This document shows positions 1 to 10,560 of a stretch of 64,000 bases of DNA, piece by piece (position 1 is the first letter of the stretch; every line of letters begins with the position of its first letter). Below the pieces are notes generated by a model that saw nothing but the letters and a program-made list of their open reading frames with translations, did not search any database and was not told the DNA's origin. The position numbers and the translations under genes are program-made. This DNA is from Carettochelys insculpta (taxonomy: Eukaryota > Chordata > Testudines > Carettochelyidae), in the NCBI RefSeq assembly GCF_033958435.1, contig NC_134138.1, positions 78,788,298-78,852,297 on the forward strand, in the 5' to 3' direction.

Positions 1-159
1 AGTCCCTGCAAAGAGTCCCCTCCTGGGCTTTGGGATACTCACTTTTACATCCTAAGACTTGTTTTAAATGTTTTCATACACAGAAGCACTAAAAGGATTT
101 TAAACTTGTACTTGTGCTTAAACTTTTTTTGGCTTTAAAAAAAACAGAAAGCAACAAAA
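1..159. other. Unassigned flank
   Basis: No gene, repeat or motif recognised. It is AT-rich DNA immediately before the left terminus of the first Harbinger element. Confidence 0.4.
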
Positions 160-200
160 GCCGTGTCTACACGTGCACGCTACTTCGAAGTAGCGGCACT
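160..200 (+). repeat. Left terminal inverted repeat of Harbinger element 1
   Basis: It contains TGTCTACACGTG followed by TACTTCGAAGTAG. The same order of blocks occurs inverted at 4705-4745. The inner block is self-complementary, which is common in subterminal transposase-binding regions (inference). Confidence 0.75.
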
Positions 201-1224
201 AACTTTGAAATAGCGCCCGTCACGGCTACACGTGTTGGGCGCTATTTCGATGTTAACATCGACGTTAGGCGGCGAGATGTCGAATCCTCTAACCCCATGA
301 GGGGATGGGAATAGCGCCCTACTTCAACGTTGAACGTCGAAGTAGGGACCGTGTAGTCGTTGCACATCCCGCAACATCGAAATTGCGGAGTCCTCCATGG
401 CAGCCATCAACTGGGGGGTTGAGAGATGCTCTCTCCAGCCCCTAAGCTCAATGGTGGCTGCGTGGAGCGGCCCCTTAAAGGTCCCCTCCCCCTCCCTTTC
501 TGTGCAGGAAGCTGAGAGAGCATGCAGGCGGCAGCCCAGACACGCGGCCAGCCTACACGCTCTCGAGCAGCCCCAAGAACCACCAACCGACCTCATTGCC
601 GCACGGCAGCCCCCCCAGTGTCCCCAGGGGACCCCCCCCACCCAAGGGGAGTCACGGCAGCAAGCGGCAGCAGGGCCCCTCCTGGACAGAGGCTGAGCTT
701 CAAGACCTGCTGGGGCTCTGGAGTGAGGAGGAGGTGCTCCAGGTAATGGGGAGCAAGAGGCGGAATGCGGATGCGTTCGCTCGGCTGGCCGAGGGCCTGG
801 CCACCCGGGTTCACCCTGCCCGCACTCCAGACCATGTCCGGAGTAAAGTGAAAGAGCTGCGGCAGAGTTACGCCTGGGCCCGGGATGCGGCCGGCCGATC
901 TGGGGCCACCCCCATCACTTGCCCCCTTTACAGGGAGCTCAGGGACATCCTGGGCCCCCGGCAACACCTCCTCCCCTCCGGCCACTCTTGACACCTCGGC
1001 TGAGGAGCCCCAGCAGGCCCCGGAGCCGGAGTCCGCCCTGGAGGTAAGCCCCGCACCCCGGGGGCCCCCCCTGGAGCCCACCCCCGGGGCATTGCAGCAG
1101 GAGGAGGAGGAGGGGGACTCCTCCTCCGCTGAAATGGGGCTACACATCGTCCTCCCCTCCCGGAGCAGCAGCCGGGCGTCCGCCCCCCCCCGGGTGTCCC
1201 CGGACCGTGGGAGTGGACCTACAG

Positions 1225-2038
1225 GTATATACCCCCCCGGTCTACACCCCCGGGGTTCAGGGGCGGGGGTAATAGATATGTGGCCAGGACCCTCCACATG
1301 CCCAGATGGCCATGTCCCTCACAGGAGGGAATCAGCCCCTTCCCCCACCCCCAGCACGACAGTGCCATGCCCCATCCCCGGGGCAGGGGGGAGTGGAACC
1401 TCGAGGGGCCCCCGGGAGAAGGAGGTGGGACACCCCGCAGCAGCAGCAGCAGCAGCAGCCGCCGCAGCAGCAGCATGTGATGGAGTGGGGGGAGTGCAAA
1501 TGGGAGACTCAGGCTAGATATGAGCAGCAAGCTGAATAGTTCCCAGGGGCAAAGGATGATCCTGGGGCTAAAACTGGCAGGTGACACCCCTGCCCTGAAC
1601 AAAGAGTGGGGAGGAGCCGAGCTGGCTTTGAATCGGGGGGGTGGGGGGCTGCAGGTAGAGGCTAGGGGAAGGGAGAGCTGGAAGGCAGCCAGCCTGAGGA
1701 GGGGGAAATCTACACCCCAGAGGGGCACCCCTCAGGGTCTTCTTCACAGGACAGGTTGGAAGGACTGTCTCTGACTGCTGTACTGTCACTCCTGGGAGAA
1801 ACTGGGCATCTGTGGCCTAAGAAACCTCTCCTGTCAGACCCTGCTGAGTGAAGTGAGAGTCACTCCCGCCAGGGGACGGGGTGCAGTGCAGGGGGACCCG
1901 TGAACCCCATCACAGCAGCATCTCCCGCGGATGGGGATGGGGAACCTGCAGCACAGGGGTGGGGGGACAAGGGCCACGGCTTGGGGCCCACACTAACGCC
2001 TGTCTCCACTCTTCTTCCCCCCCTCCCGTGTTCCGCAG
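1225..2038 (+). other. Probable intron of the Myb/SANT-like gene
   Basis: The donor reads ACAG|GTATAT and the acceptor TTCCGCAG|CTGCACC after a long pyrimidine tract. Joining phase 1 to phase 1 leaves the downstream frame in register with the Glu/Pro-rich segment. The intron itself contains a CAG run at about 1435-1475. Splicing is inferred from sequence only. Confidence 0.6.
1433..1476 (+). repeat. CAG/CCG trinucleotide run
   Basis: An imperfect (CAG)n tract, interrupted by CCGCCG, lies inside the probable intron. It generates poly-Gln, poly-Ser or poly-Ala in different frames, which explains several spurious reading frames here. Confidence 0.85.
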
Positions 2039-2701
2039 CTGCACCATTGGAAGGACCGGAGAGCGCCGGCGAGGCTTCAGTGGTCCCGGAGTCCCCTCCG
2101 GGGCCATCGCTCCAGGCCAGCCCCTCGGCAGAGGACTGACCGGCCCCACAGCAGGCAAGACGGCGGACCCCGCAACACCACACAGTGGCAACGGACCCCC
2201 CAGCTGCTGGCCATCCATCGCCGGCAGCTGGAGGTCGCGGAGCAGCGTCCGCGGGTGGAGCAACACCACCTCCACCTCCAGGAGCGGGTGCTGACCTGGC
2301 GCCAAGAGGCATGGGGGGCCTACATGGAGACATTCAATCAGCTAGTGGACTACCTGGCCCCCCGTGCCGCGCCAGCCGCCGCTGCACCCGCCCTGAGTGC
2401 TCCACCCGCCGCGCCACCCACTGCTCCGCTCGTCGCCGCGCCGTCCGCCGTCGCCCCGCCATCCGCCACCAAGGGCCGGACCGCCGAGGGACACCTGGGG
2501 CCAGCTGAGACTCGCCGGACATATCTGCCTGGCCCCCAGCCAGCCCCGGACAGGGCTGCGGCCGAGACAGGGCTCCCGGCCGCCCACCCCCAGTGCCGGA
2601 CTACAGGGGCGTGGGGCCCAGGACATGCCCCCCACCCCTTGTATATAGTTGGACTTATGTATTTGTGCCCCCCGTTTGCCCAGTCCCCCCCACCCATGTA
2701 A

Positions 2702-3002
2702 ATAGTTCTCCCCGTCCTTGCAATCTCTGGTTTTCTGGTTTTTGTTACATGAAAATATATGGAAACTTTTTTATTATTCACTTATGTTATGGTTTAGTTG
2801 GTAGGTCTTGTACATAGTTTTGTCGTTATTAGTTCAAAAAGCAGTTAAAAAAAGAAAACCAGTTTCATTTTACCAACGACTGCGTGCTTTTATTTGTCCA
2901 GGAGAAATGGGGGGTGGTGCTGTTGGGTGCTCCGTGGTGTGGGCGTAGCGGCAGGGAGTGTTGTGGAGGAAGGGGGGGGCGCAGTGGGGGGCCTGGCAGA
3001 GT
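2702..3002. other. Gap between convergent Harbinger genes
   Basis: No open frame is supported. A short AT-rich core at about 2740-2880 sits between two GC-rich genes and contains several AATAAA-like or AAAAA-rich stretches. It probably provides the 3' ends of both transcripts (inference). Confidence 0.35.
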
Positions 3003-4388
3003 TCACCCCGCGGCCTCCTCGAAGTGGGCCCGCAGGGCCTCCCAGACCCGGGTCCCTTCGGGGTCCACCTGCCGACTGGGGGCAGCAGGTGGCTGCATGT
3101 CGCCCCTGCTGGCTTCCACAGCCCAGCCCTGAAAAAAGGCCTCCCCCTTGCTCTCCACCAAATTGTGCAGGGCGCAGCAGGCTCCCACAATCTGGGGGAT
3201 GTTGTTGGGGCCCGCATCCAGGCGGGTGAGGAGACATCTCCAGCGCCCTTTGAGGCGGCCAAATGAGCGCTCCACCACCTGGTGCGCGTGGTTCAGGCGC
3301 TGGTTGAAGCGCTCCTGGCTGGCAGAGAGATGGCCCGTGTACGGGTGCATGAACCAGGGCCGGAGGGAGTATGCCGCATCAGCGATGACGCAGAGGGGCA
3401 TGGTGGTGTCCCCCACAGGGATCTCCCACTGTGGGATGTAAGTCCCCGCCTCCAGCCGGCGGCATAGGTCCGAGTTCCGGAAAACCTGGGCGTCGTGGGT
3501 GCTGCCAGGCCAGCCCACATACACGTCCTGGAAACGGCCCCGGCTGTCCACCAAGGCCTGGAGGACCACTGAGTGGTAGCCCTTGCGGTTGATGTAGCGT
3601 CCTCCACTGTGTTGCGGGGCGCGGATAGGGATGTGAGTCCCATCCAGAGCCCCGAAGCAATTGGGGAAGCCCAGCGTGGCAAAGCCCGCGATGGTGGCAT
3701 CTGGGTCCCCCAGCCTCACGAGCCTGTGGAGGAGCATGGTGCTGATGGCACGCACGACCTGCAGGGAAAGCACATGGGAGAGCATCAATAAGGGGTGAGC
3801 AGGGTGTGCGTGGCCCAGCCCTGCCCTGCCCTACCCTGCCCTGCCAGGGCCCCCCTGCCCTCCCCCCCCCCCGTGGGTCCTCTTACCTCCATAAGGACAG
3901 CCCCGACGGTGGCCTTGCCGATGCCAAACTGCTGTCCCACGGATCGGTAGCTGTCTGGAGTGGCCAGCTTCCAGACAGCGATGCCGACTCGTTTCTCCAC
4001 TGGGAGGGCACGCCACATGGCAGTGTCCTGGTGCCTGAGTGCGGGGGTGAGCCACTGGCACAGCTCCATAAATGTCTGCCGGCTCATCCTGAAGTTCCTG
4101 AGCCAGCGGTCGTCGTCCCACTCCTCAAGCACCAGCCGCTCCCACCAGTCAGTGCGGGTGGGGTAGCTCCACAGGCAGCGGCGGCGTGTGAGGCGGTGGG
4201 GGGGGTCGGGGTGCTGCAGGGTTGGGGGTTGAGTCCTGCTCCCCTGGGGGCCGCTCCTGCTCCAGTGTGGCAAGGAGGTGCTCAGCTGCCTCCTGCATGG
4301 CATGGATCAGGGCGAGCCCTGCTCCTGCCGGGAGGGCTGGGTGGACCTCTGGCTGCTGCTGCTGCTTCTGCTTCTGCTGGGGGTCCAT
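3003..4388 (-). pseudogene. PIF/Harbinger DDE transposase (two exons, one frameshift)
   Basis: This is the transposase of the element, an RNase H-fold nuclease of the DDE_Tnp_4 family related to vertebrate HARBI1. Exon 1 (4388 down to 3887) encodes a Gln-rich N-terminus (MDPQQKQKQQQQ), a Pro-rich linker, then WDDDRWLRNFRMSRQTF and a helix-turn-helix-like segment ending GIGKATVGAVLMEV. An intron of 128 bases (3886-3759) has a GTAAGA donor and a TTTCCCTGCAG acceptor in phase 0. Exon 2 (3758-3003) carries the catalytic region: D in GALDGTHIPI, D in WPGSTHDAQVF and E in VVERSFGRLKGRW. These are residues 49, 99 and 173 counted from the methionine at 3788, so the triad is intact in this copy. The only clear break is a frameshift in a G/C homopolymer near 4190-4205 in exon 1. 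The start at 4388 is chosen because the Gln-rich leader is continuous from it. Confidence 0.9.
3759..3886 (-). other. Intron of Harbinger transposase
   Basis: Read on the minus strand, the donor is GAG|GTAAGA and the acceptor CCCTGCAG|GTCGTG. Removing it joins the segment ending VLMEV-type sequence to VVRAIS without a frame change. The body is a C-rich tract with CCTGCCCTG tandem copies. Confidence 0.75.
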
Positions 4389-4704
4389 GACTGCGTCGCC
4401 CGAGGTCTGCGTGCCTATGGCCCTTCAGACCACGTGCTGTGCAGGCTGAGTGTGTCTGGGAGGGGCCCTGTAAGGGAGCGGCTAGCTGTTGCCCCGGAAG
4501 CGCTAGTCCGCCCTGTGACCCTGTCTGCAGCTGTGCCTGGCACCCCTATTTCGATGTGTGCTACTTTGGCGTGTAGATGTTCCCTGGCAGCGCCTATTTC
4601 GATGTGGTGCTGCGCAACGTCGATGTTGAACATCGACGTTGCCAGCCGTGGAGGACGTGTAGACGTTATTCATCGAAATAGCCTATTTCGATGTCTCCAC
4701 ATCA

Positions 4705-4745
4705 AAATAGGCTACTTCGAAGTAGGCTTCATGTGTAGACGTAGC
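4705..4745 (-). repeat. Right terminal inverted repeat of Harbinger element 1
   Basis: It ends with GTGTAGACGTAGC, the complement of the left end apart from a few changes. The internal palindrome CTACTTCGAAGTAG is also present. Confidence 0.75.
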
Positions 4746-5531
4746 TAAAAAGCTGCAGGAGATGAATTAAATACAGAACATTACTTAAATGGAGTTGAAG
4801 GCTCTTTCCTGTTGGCACTGAAGAAGTTAATTTTGCCTTTGACATCTGTGGAAGCAGGATCTGATCCTGGGTGAGTCATTCTGTGAAATGTAGCTGCAAG
4901 AGGAAAAAACTAAGGATGATTAAGAAGGAGGAACCTTTGATAACCATGGTTGGAGCTCCATGTCCGTGGCACCATGGACATACTGCTCCTGAAAGGCAAG
5001 CTGTTGTAGCAGTTCCTGATCACAGAGGTCTATGATGCCTATGGGGAAGCTATCCAGGGGTCATTTTATCAAGTGGGGTTGTGTGTGGGAGGGGATTCAG
5101 GGTGCTGGATCAAGGCAGTACTCACCTTGGGAGGCTCTCTGCAAGCATGGACATGCAACTGCCACTCCTAGGCAGAGGCACGGCTCGTCAGCTCTGTGCG
5201 CTGCCTCTGCCCAGACGCATCGCCCCCACAGTTCCTGGGCAATGGGAATGGCTGCAGAGCCAGCACTCAGAGCAGGAATAGCACATGGAGCCCCTGGCAT
5301 TGTTCCTCCGCCTAGGAGCAGCAGAGATGTGCTCCTGCTTCTAGGAAGCTACACAGAGCCAGGAGGGAAGCCTCCTGACCCTGCGCCAACCACACCCTGA
5401 ACCCTACTTTCCAAGAAGATCAGAAATGCCAGTTTACAGGCCTTTCCTACTGGTGAAATGCCAGATTAAACAGCTTTTACTGTGCAATGATTGTATCAGT
5501 TACCCAATGCGCTACAGAATGTATTTGCCTT
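4746..5531. other. Spacer between two Harbinger elements
   Basis: Nothing recognised. A 122-codon open frame at 5032-5400 has no domain I know and is Pro/Ala-biased, so it is not called. It contains no terminal repeats of its own that I can see. Confidence 0.4.
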
Positions 5532-5621
5532 GGGCCTGGTCTACACTAGGTTGTTAGGTTGAACTTAGCTGACTTAGGTTGATTTTCTAAGCAATCAGTC
5601 CACACTACAATGTCCATTCCA

Positions 5622-5746
5622 TTTTGGCATTGCTCCTTGTGCAAAACAGGTGTACAAAAGTCAACGTAAGAAGCCATTCCATTGACTTAAAGGGCTTCTT
5701 ACGTTGACTTTTGTACACCTGTTTTGCACAAGGAGCAATGCCAAAA
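5622..5746. repeat. Perfect inverted repeat, 54-bp arms, 17-bp loop
   Basis: Arm 5622-5675 starts TTTTGGCATTGCTCC and is exactly complementary to arm 5693-5746, which ends GGAGCAATGCCAAAA. The loop is 5676-5692. No mismatch was found on reading both arms base by base. It lies just inside the left terminus of the older Harbinger element and would form a very stable cruciform or RNA hairpin. Confidence 0.95.
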
Positions 5747-6029
5747 TCAACCTTGCAAGGTAGACTTAAGTGTAATGCAAGAAGGAGCACTGTGAAATTC
5801 AATATTCTTGGCCTTCTAGAGGTGTCTCACAGTGCCCCAATGTGGCAACTCTGGCCACCACTTTCTGTTCCACTGTGCTCCAGGCCAGCAGAAAACAGCC
5901 AAGGAAGGTTTGAATTTCATTTCCCGTTTGGCTACCAAGGCAAGTAGAACAGGCAGCACACCTCAGCAGCACATATGGCCATGAATCCCCAGAGTTGCTG
6001 ACAAGCTGCAGCACAGAGCATGCAGGAGA

Positions 6030-8070
6030 CACAGGACTTTATTGCCGTGGTGGGTAGGAGAAGGGATGAAACTGAGCTGGCAGCACTGTGAAGCAGCAAA
6101 ATCTCACAAGGCATGGTGGAAAAAGGATATTTCAGGGAGCCCCAGCTGTGCTGTGTGAAAACAAATGGAGCTCAGGCAGACCCACCGGAAAACAAAGGAA
6201 GCAAAAAGGACATTCAGAGTCATCACTATAAACATGTCACTTCTATGAGCAGTTGCATGAGATTCTGGGCGGGAAGGACCCAACCACCGTCCCCAAACAA
6301 TCCATGGATACTTCCCAGGGTAGCTTCTGGCAGAAGCAGAGAAGACATGAAGGATGAGGAAGAGGCGGCGGCAAAATGGGGCACTGATCTCCCCAAGAGC
6401 CAGGAACTTTTTTTTAAACTTTGGATCTCATACCCTCCTCCCAGGGCATTTGACAGCTGGACCCTCAGGGAGGTGAGGGCACCTCTGGTGAGCTCTCATT
6501 TTTAATCATACTACAAGTGGGTTAGGGTGTGATCTGTGGTGGGTGTTGTACCCACACAGCCTGGCCCCCACAGAACAACTTGTTAACGTATCTGGGGATG
6601 GCATGCCAATCCTCCATGCACATCTCTATAAAGTTCTAAGACAGGTACTCTCTAGTCCTTCTCACAAGGTTTTTGGAGAGGCCTGCCTTATTCCAACCTC
6701 CACGAGAGAACCCCTTTCCACAATAGCAATAAGTAATCTGGTGTCATTGCACCACAGAGCAGGGCAGCATCCCAACCAGCCTTCACTCCATATTCAGTCA
6801 CCGTCCATTTCTTATCAATGTTTGTTATTCTAAGCAGGCTGTTCTCTCTCATCGCAACCTAGAGGAAGCAGGGGAAGGAGCAATAAGCTAGTACGGCACA
6901 AACTGCTCATCTATAGCCAGACCACTCCATTCCCTTCCCTTCCCAGTGCTCTTGGGAGAAGGGAAACCTTCCCTCTCCCTGACAAGAAGCGGGAAGGGGA
7001 CGCATAGGGTGACCATGAGAGCCACGTAAACAGCCCCAAGGATGAAAGCACAAGCTTCATTACCAAACCTGTGCCCCCCCCCCCACTCCCTGGGCTCCTG
7101 GGGAAAGAGAAACTTTCACAGCCCCAGCCAATGGAGGAGGGTTGTGGGGGGGTGTAAGCATGCAGCCACTGTAAGAGTCACACTGCCCTGATAGCACAAG
7201 GCACACTGCCATGCCTGCTCCACCCTCCCGTCTTTTCTCCAGGCCTCTGGGGGAAGGGAAACCCTCAATGCCCTAGCAAAGTGGGGAGGGAGAGAATGTG
7301 GTAGCCCTCAATTCCACAAGTTCAAAAGCCACTATGTCCCCTGACTTACAGCACACACCACTGCAGAAACTGCTTTTGAAAGCATGCTCCAATCTGCACC
7401 TTACCATGACTGGCAGCAGACCAAGTCAGTAAGAGCTCTGTGGGGTAGCCAAAGTCTGTCCTTGTACATAACACATCCCTACTGTTTGCCACTGGGGACC
7501 TTTCATGAGATTCCTTGGTATTGTCAAACTTACAGTAAATGTATCTCCTCCCTGTCTGGCCTTCACTTATGTTTTGCTACAATGTGCTCAACAATAGGCT
7601 CATTGACCACTTCTCCCCCATCCATCTGTTAGAGTGGCACAGATCCAAAGGAGAAAACAAAATGCCAGAAGATCTATTCCTAGAGCACAGGCATGATGCC
7701 CACACAGACAGGACACAGTGAAATGCATGGAGGAGGAGAGCCACACTGCAGGAGAGGAGCATGGTTCATTAGGACTGGAGGGTGAATAGGAGAGCACTTG
7801 GAGACCATGAAGTCCAGATGCAGGAGAAGATGTTGAAGCTGATGAGAAAGCAAACAGAGCTCCTGAGGTTCCAGGTACAGGAACACAGAGCCCCACTTCC
7901 AGCCCATAATGAATCACATGTCCTCTTCACCATGTTTCCCAGCCTTCTCCCTCGGCACGCGCAGAATGCAGGGGGAGGGGAATCAGGGGAAGCCTTGCAT
8001 TCCACTGCCGGGGATGCTTCCGAGAGCAGAAGGCTGACATTCCCCAACCTGTGATGGCAAAATGCATCTT
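6030..8070 (+). pseudogene. Harbinger Myb/SANT-like protein remnant
   Basis: Fragments in shifted frames match the accessory Myb/SANT-like protein of PIF/Harbinger elements. Around 6030-6075 a stretch resembling the first helix is readable. At 6113-6210 the segment GYFREPQLCCVK is followed by the expected Gln/Ala/Lys-rich helix. Around 6260-6310 FWAGRTQPP sits where the ILGG segment after the domain is expected. An acidic stretch with SQELFFKLWIS follows at about 6350-6430. The C-terminal helix is seen at 7782-7905, with EKMLKLMRKQTELLRFQVQE. About 1.3 kb between the two parts looks like intron or unrelated insertions. Stops and frameshifts throughout show it is dead. The assignment rests on the order of weak matches plus the transposase on the opposite strand. 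Confidence 0.6.
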
Positions 8071-8479
8071 GCCCTTGCATACCTACCTCCAAAGTGCCTG
8101 CCATGAACTCCTTTACTGTCCCCTGAATAAAAAATGATTAAGATTGCAAAACAGTCTCTATCACTTGTGTTAAATGGGGGGAGGATGGGATTAACAGGAT
8201 TTGGAGACCAGCACACGTCATGCAGGGGGCACCTTCTTAAGGGCGAGAGACTTGATTGCCATGTCGCTGTCTGGTCATTCATAAAGGTATTTTTTTCCAA
8301 AGCCTCCCTAATTAGCACTGTGTGCTCTTTATTGTTCCCACATCTGGCTACTCATAATTCATGGCCGGGTGAGCTGCCTCCACCCTGACATGAAATTTTC
8401 CCCTTTGGCTTACTTGACTTATCCCCTTGTACGCTCAGCGGAGAATGGGTCTTCTACAAGTCCTGTCCACTCCATTCTG

Positions 8480-9185
8480 TCTCAGGACAAAACTTTTAGC
8501 TGACTCCAGGAGCACTCCAGTTCTTGTCCTTCAATATCAGTAGATCTCCTCCATGTTGTCTGAGGCCTTCCTCTTTTGCAGCTTCTTTGTGGATTCCATT
8601 GAGAGCTTGACGGACTATGCTGGATGATGGTTTTCTGAGAGTGTGGCCTAGCCATCCCCTCTTTCTTCTCTTGATTTGAGCATCAAGTGGTTCTTGTCCA
8701 GTTCTGTTCCAAGGCTCCATATTTGAGACAAAGTCTTGCCCTTTGATGTGAAGGATGCACCTCAGGCATCTGTTTATAAATGTTTGTATCTTGTGGTGTG
8801 AAGACTTTTTAGTGCACCAGGTCTCACATCTATACAAGAGCACACTGTTCACACTTGTGTTGAAGAGACACAGTTTCATCTTCACAGATATTATTTGTGA
8901 ACTCCACAGGGGACGGAGACACTAGAATGCAGATGTTGCTTTCCCTATCCCGGCATTGATATCCTTGTCTGTTGATCCAGGTAGGTACACTGTTCAACAT
9001 CTACCAGGTCACCTCCCTTCCAGTGTGATGGTGTTGTAGTTGGACTGGTTGATCCTCAATGTCTTAGCCTCTCCCTTGTTAATTCTCAGTCAAGTCATTG
9101 AGGCAGTTTTGTCTAGTATTGGAATATTTTTCTCCATTCTTTTATGCTGGTGTGAAAGGTGGGTGACACCATCATCAAAACCAAT
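8480..9185 (-). pseudogene. RTE-like LINE reverse transcriptase, C-terminal fragment
   Basis: Read on the minus strand from about 9185, the remnants give the end of a reverse transcriptase: a degraded FADD region (GFDDGVTHLSH), a repeat of INKGEAKTLRIN type, then the post-RT segment VLLYRCETW and TFINRCLRCILHI, and GWLGHTLRKPSSSI. These are typical of the C-terminal part of RTE-like non-LTR retrotransposon polyproteins. The last 129 codons (8885-8496) are open. The catalytic region upstream is missing. It sits inside the older Harbinger element, so it inserted later or replaced the central part. It is a different family from the LINE at 44.8-47.9 kb. Confidence 0.75.
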
Positions 9186-9229
9186 GTCCTCTAGTTATTT
9201 GAAAAGTATCCACTGACATTTCCCTCCTT

Positions 9230-10560
9230 CCCTTTCTGTCCATAAGTTATGGCGCACACAGCAAGCTGCCACTATGAGTGGAAGTGTTACTTTTGCCGAG
9301 GTCTAACCAAGTCAGGAGGCTCCTGAATGTGGCTTTTAAATGGGCAAAGGTACATTCCACCACCATTCTGTACTTGCTCAACCTGTAGTTCAACTACTCT
9401 TTATTGTCGTCCAGGCTGCCTGCGTATGGCTTCATGAGTCAAGGGAGCAAGTGAGTAAGCTGGATCTCCCAGGATCACTACTGGCATCTCCACATCTTCA
9501 ATGGTGATTTTCCAGTCTGGAAAGACAGTTTCATTCTACAGCTTTTTGAACAAATCAAAGTTCCTAAAGATGTGTGTGTCGTGCACTTTTCCCAATCATA
9601 CCACAATGTCATCAGTGGAAAAATCCTTGAGATCCACCAGCACCTGCAACACCATGGAGAACTACCCCTTGCAGCTTATGTACTGTGTGAGAAGGTGGCC
9701 TGGTGCAAAGATAGGGCTGTGCATTCCATCTAGCATGCCGCCATGGTTTGATAACCCCATTTCAGCAAAAGCATCCACTAGGTACTGCACATTTCTCAGG
9801 CTACAGTTGAACTGTAGCCATAACTTGAAATAACTTTTGCAATTTGTGTTGCGCAAATTACATAAATCTATTCAGAAATAAGCAGCTGTTTCAAAGTTTC
9901 CACTACCCCTCGTACAACGAGCGGTACCGGAACCAGAATATCCTGCTCAAAGTAGTGCTGCTATTTCGAGCATGGTGTTTAGCCACACAGTTGCTATTTC
10001 GGGACATATTTGCATCCTAAAATAACTATAGCAGAACCGTAGCCTCAGAGACATTGTCTTTCACAGCACAAGTGTATTGATTGCCTTGGGTACTTGGATC
10101 ACAGCAGCCACCCACTGTGGATTTGCCTACTCTGAGTAGATGGTCCACAGACCAATAGCTATCTGGTGTTGCAAGCTACCACAGAGCTGTTGCCACTCAC
10201 TCCTGAACTGTCAGAGCAGGTCTCATTCTGGTATTGATATGCTTCAGGGCAGGGAAAAGCCATTTGCAAAGTTCCATGAAAGTGGCCTTACTCATGTGGA
10301 TGTTTTGTAGCCACTGCTGATTGTCCCATACCCGGAGAATTATGTGGTCCCAACAGTCTAAGCTTGTTTCATGGCATCAGAACCAACACTCCACTGCGTA
10401 CAAAGCACTGAGTGCAGGCACCATCTCCTTATTCCTCCTCTCCATTTTTTCACGTTCATGTAGGTCTGTGTCCTCCTCAGATTCTTCATCGCGCTGGTGG
10501 CTGGTTAGGCTCCTCATGTACCACAGCACAATGCAGGAGGTGCGCATAATACTTATCATA
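9230..10560 (-). pseudogene. Harbinger transposase remnant
   Basis: This is a decayed copy of the DDE_Tnp_4-type transposase. At 9856-9662 an open stretch reads VDAFAEMGLSNHGGMLDGMHSPIFAP, aligning with the first catalytic Asp motif (LDGTHIPIRAP) of the intact-looking transposase at 3003-4388; here Thr has changed to Met. Near 9260 the minus strand gives an ACC-type Cys/His stretch equivalent to GACCALHNLVE. The N-terminal exon may be the 60-codon acidic frame at 10559-10377. Between these the sequence has many stops. At about 9840-10020 an inserted stretch with TATTTCG repeats interrupts it. Confidence 0.65.

Larger units (their letters stand above)
522..2701 (+). pseudogene. Harbinger Myb/SANT-like DNA-binding protein gene (broken)
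   Basis: This is the accessory protein of PIF/Harbinger elements, which in this superfamily helps bring the transposase to the terminal repeats in the nucleus. The domain is visible at about 680-960: it opens with the tryptophan motif SWTEAELQDLLGLW, continues with GSKRRNADAFARLAEGL and RSKVKELRQSY, and ends near CPLYRELRDILG. Acidic and Pro/Ser-rich sequence follows. A plausible intron runs 1225-2038 (GTATAT donor, pyrimidine tract then CAG acceptor) and keeps phase across the join. The C-terminal part holds a Gln/Arg-rich helix ending QEAWGAYMETFN and an Ala/Pro-rich tail to the stop at 2701. Breaks: the likely start at 522 lies in another frame from the domain (shift near 640 in a C run), a second shift lies near 960, and a third at about 2137 where an extra base creates a TGA. 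I chose 522 because family proteins start with a similar Ala/Arg-rich leader. Three shifts suggest a non-functional copy. Confidence 0.8.
160..4745. mobile_element. PIF/Harbinger DNA transposon, two-gene, near full length
   Basis: Both ends carry related terminal inverted repeats: the left begins GCCGTGTCTACACGTG and the right, read on the other strand, begins GCTACGTCTACACATG. Each is followed within about 20 bases by the palindromic block TACTTCGAAGTA. The flanks show only an imperfect AAA/TAA, which could be a decayed 3-bp target duplication of the PIF type. Inside lie the two genes expected of this superfamily: a Myb/SANT-like DNA-binding protein on + and a DDE transposase on -, converging towards about 2.7-3.0 kb. 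The interior is strikingly GC-rich compared with the AT-rich surroundings. Both genes have frameshifts, so this copy is probably not autonomous now. The family assignment is strong; the exact termini are by eye. Confidence 0.9.

Noticed and set aside
593..1297. 234-codon minus-strand open frame
   Set aside because: It lies antisense to the Myb/SANT-like gene in very GC-rich DNA, where stops are rare. Its translation is Gly/Pro/Ser-rich without a domain.
1435..1475. Poly-glutamine coding exon from the CAG run
   Set aside because: It lies within the best-supported intron of the Harbinger accessory gene, and the frame has no relation to family protein sequence.
9838..10022. Separate MITE inside the second Harbinger transposase
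   Set aside because: TATTTCG motifs and a CACTACCCCTCGTA block hint at one, but I could not pair two termini, so it is only mentioned within the transposase entry.
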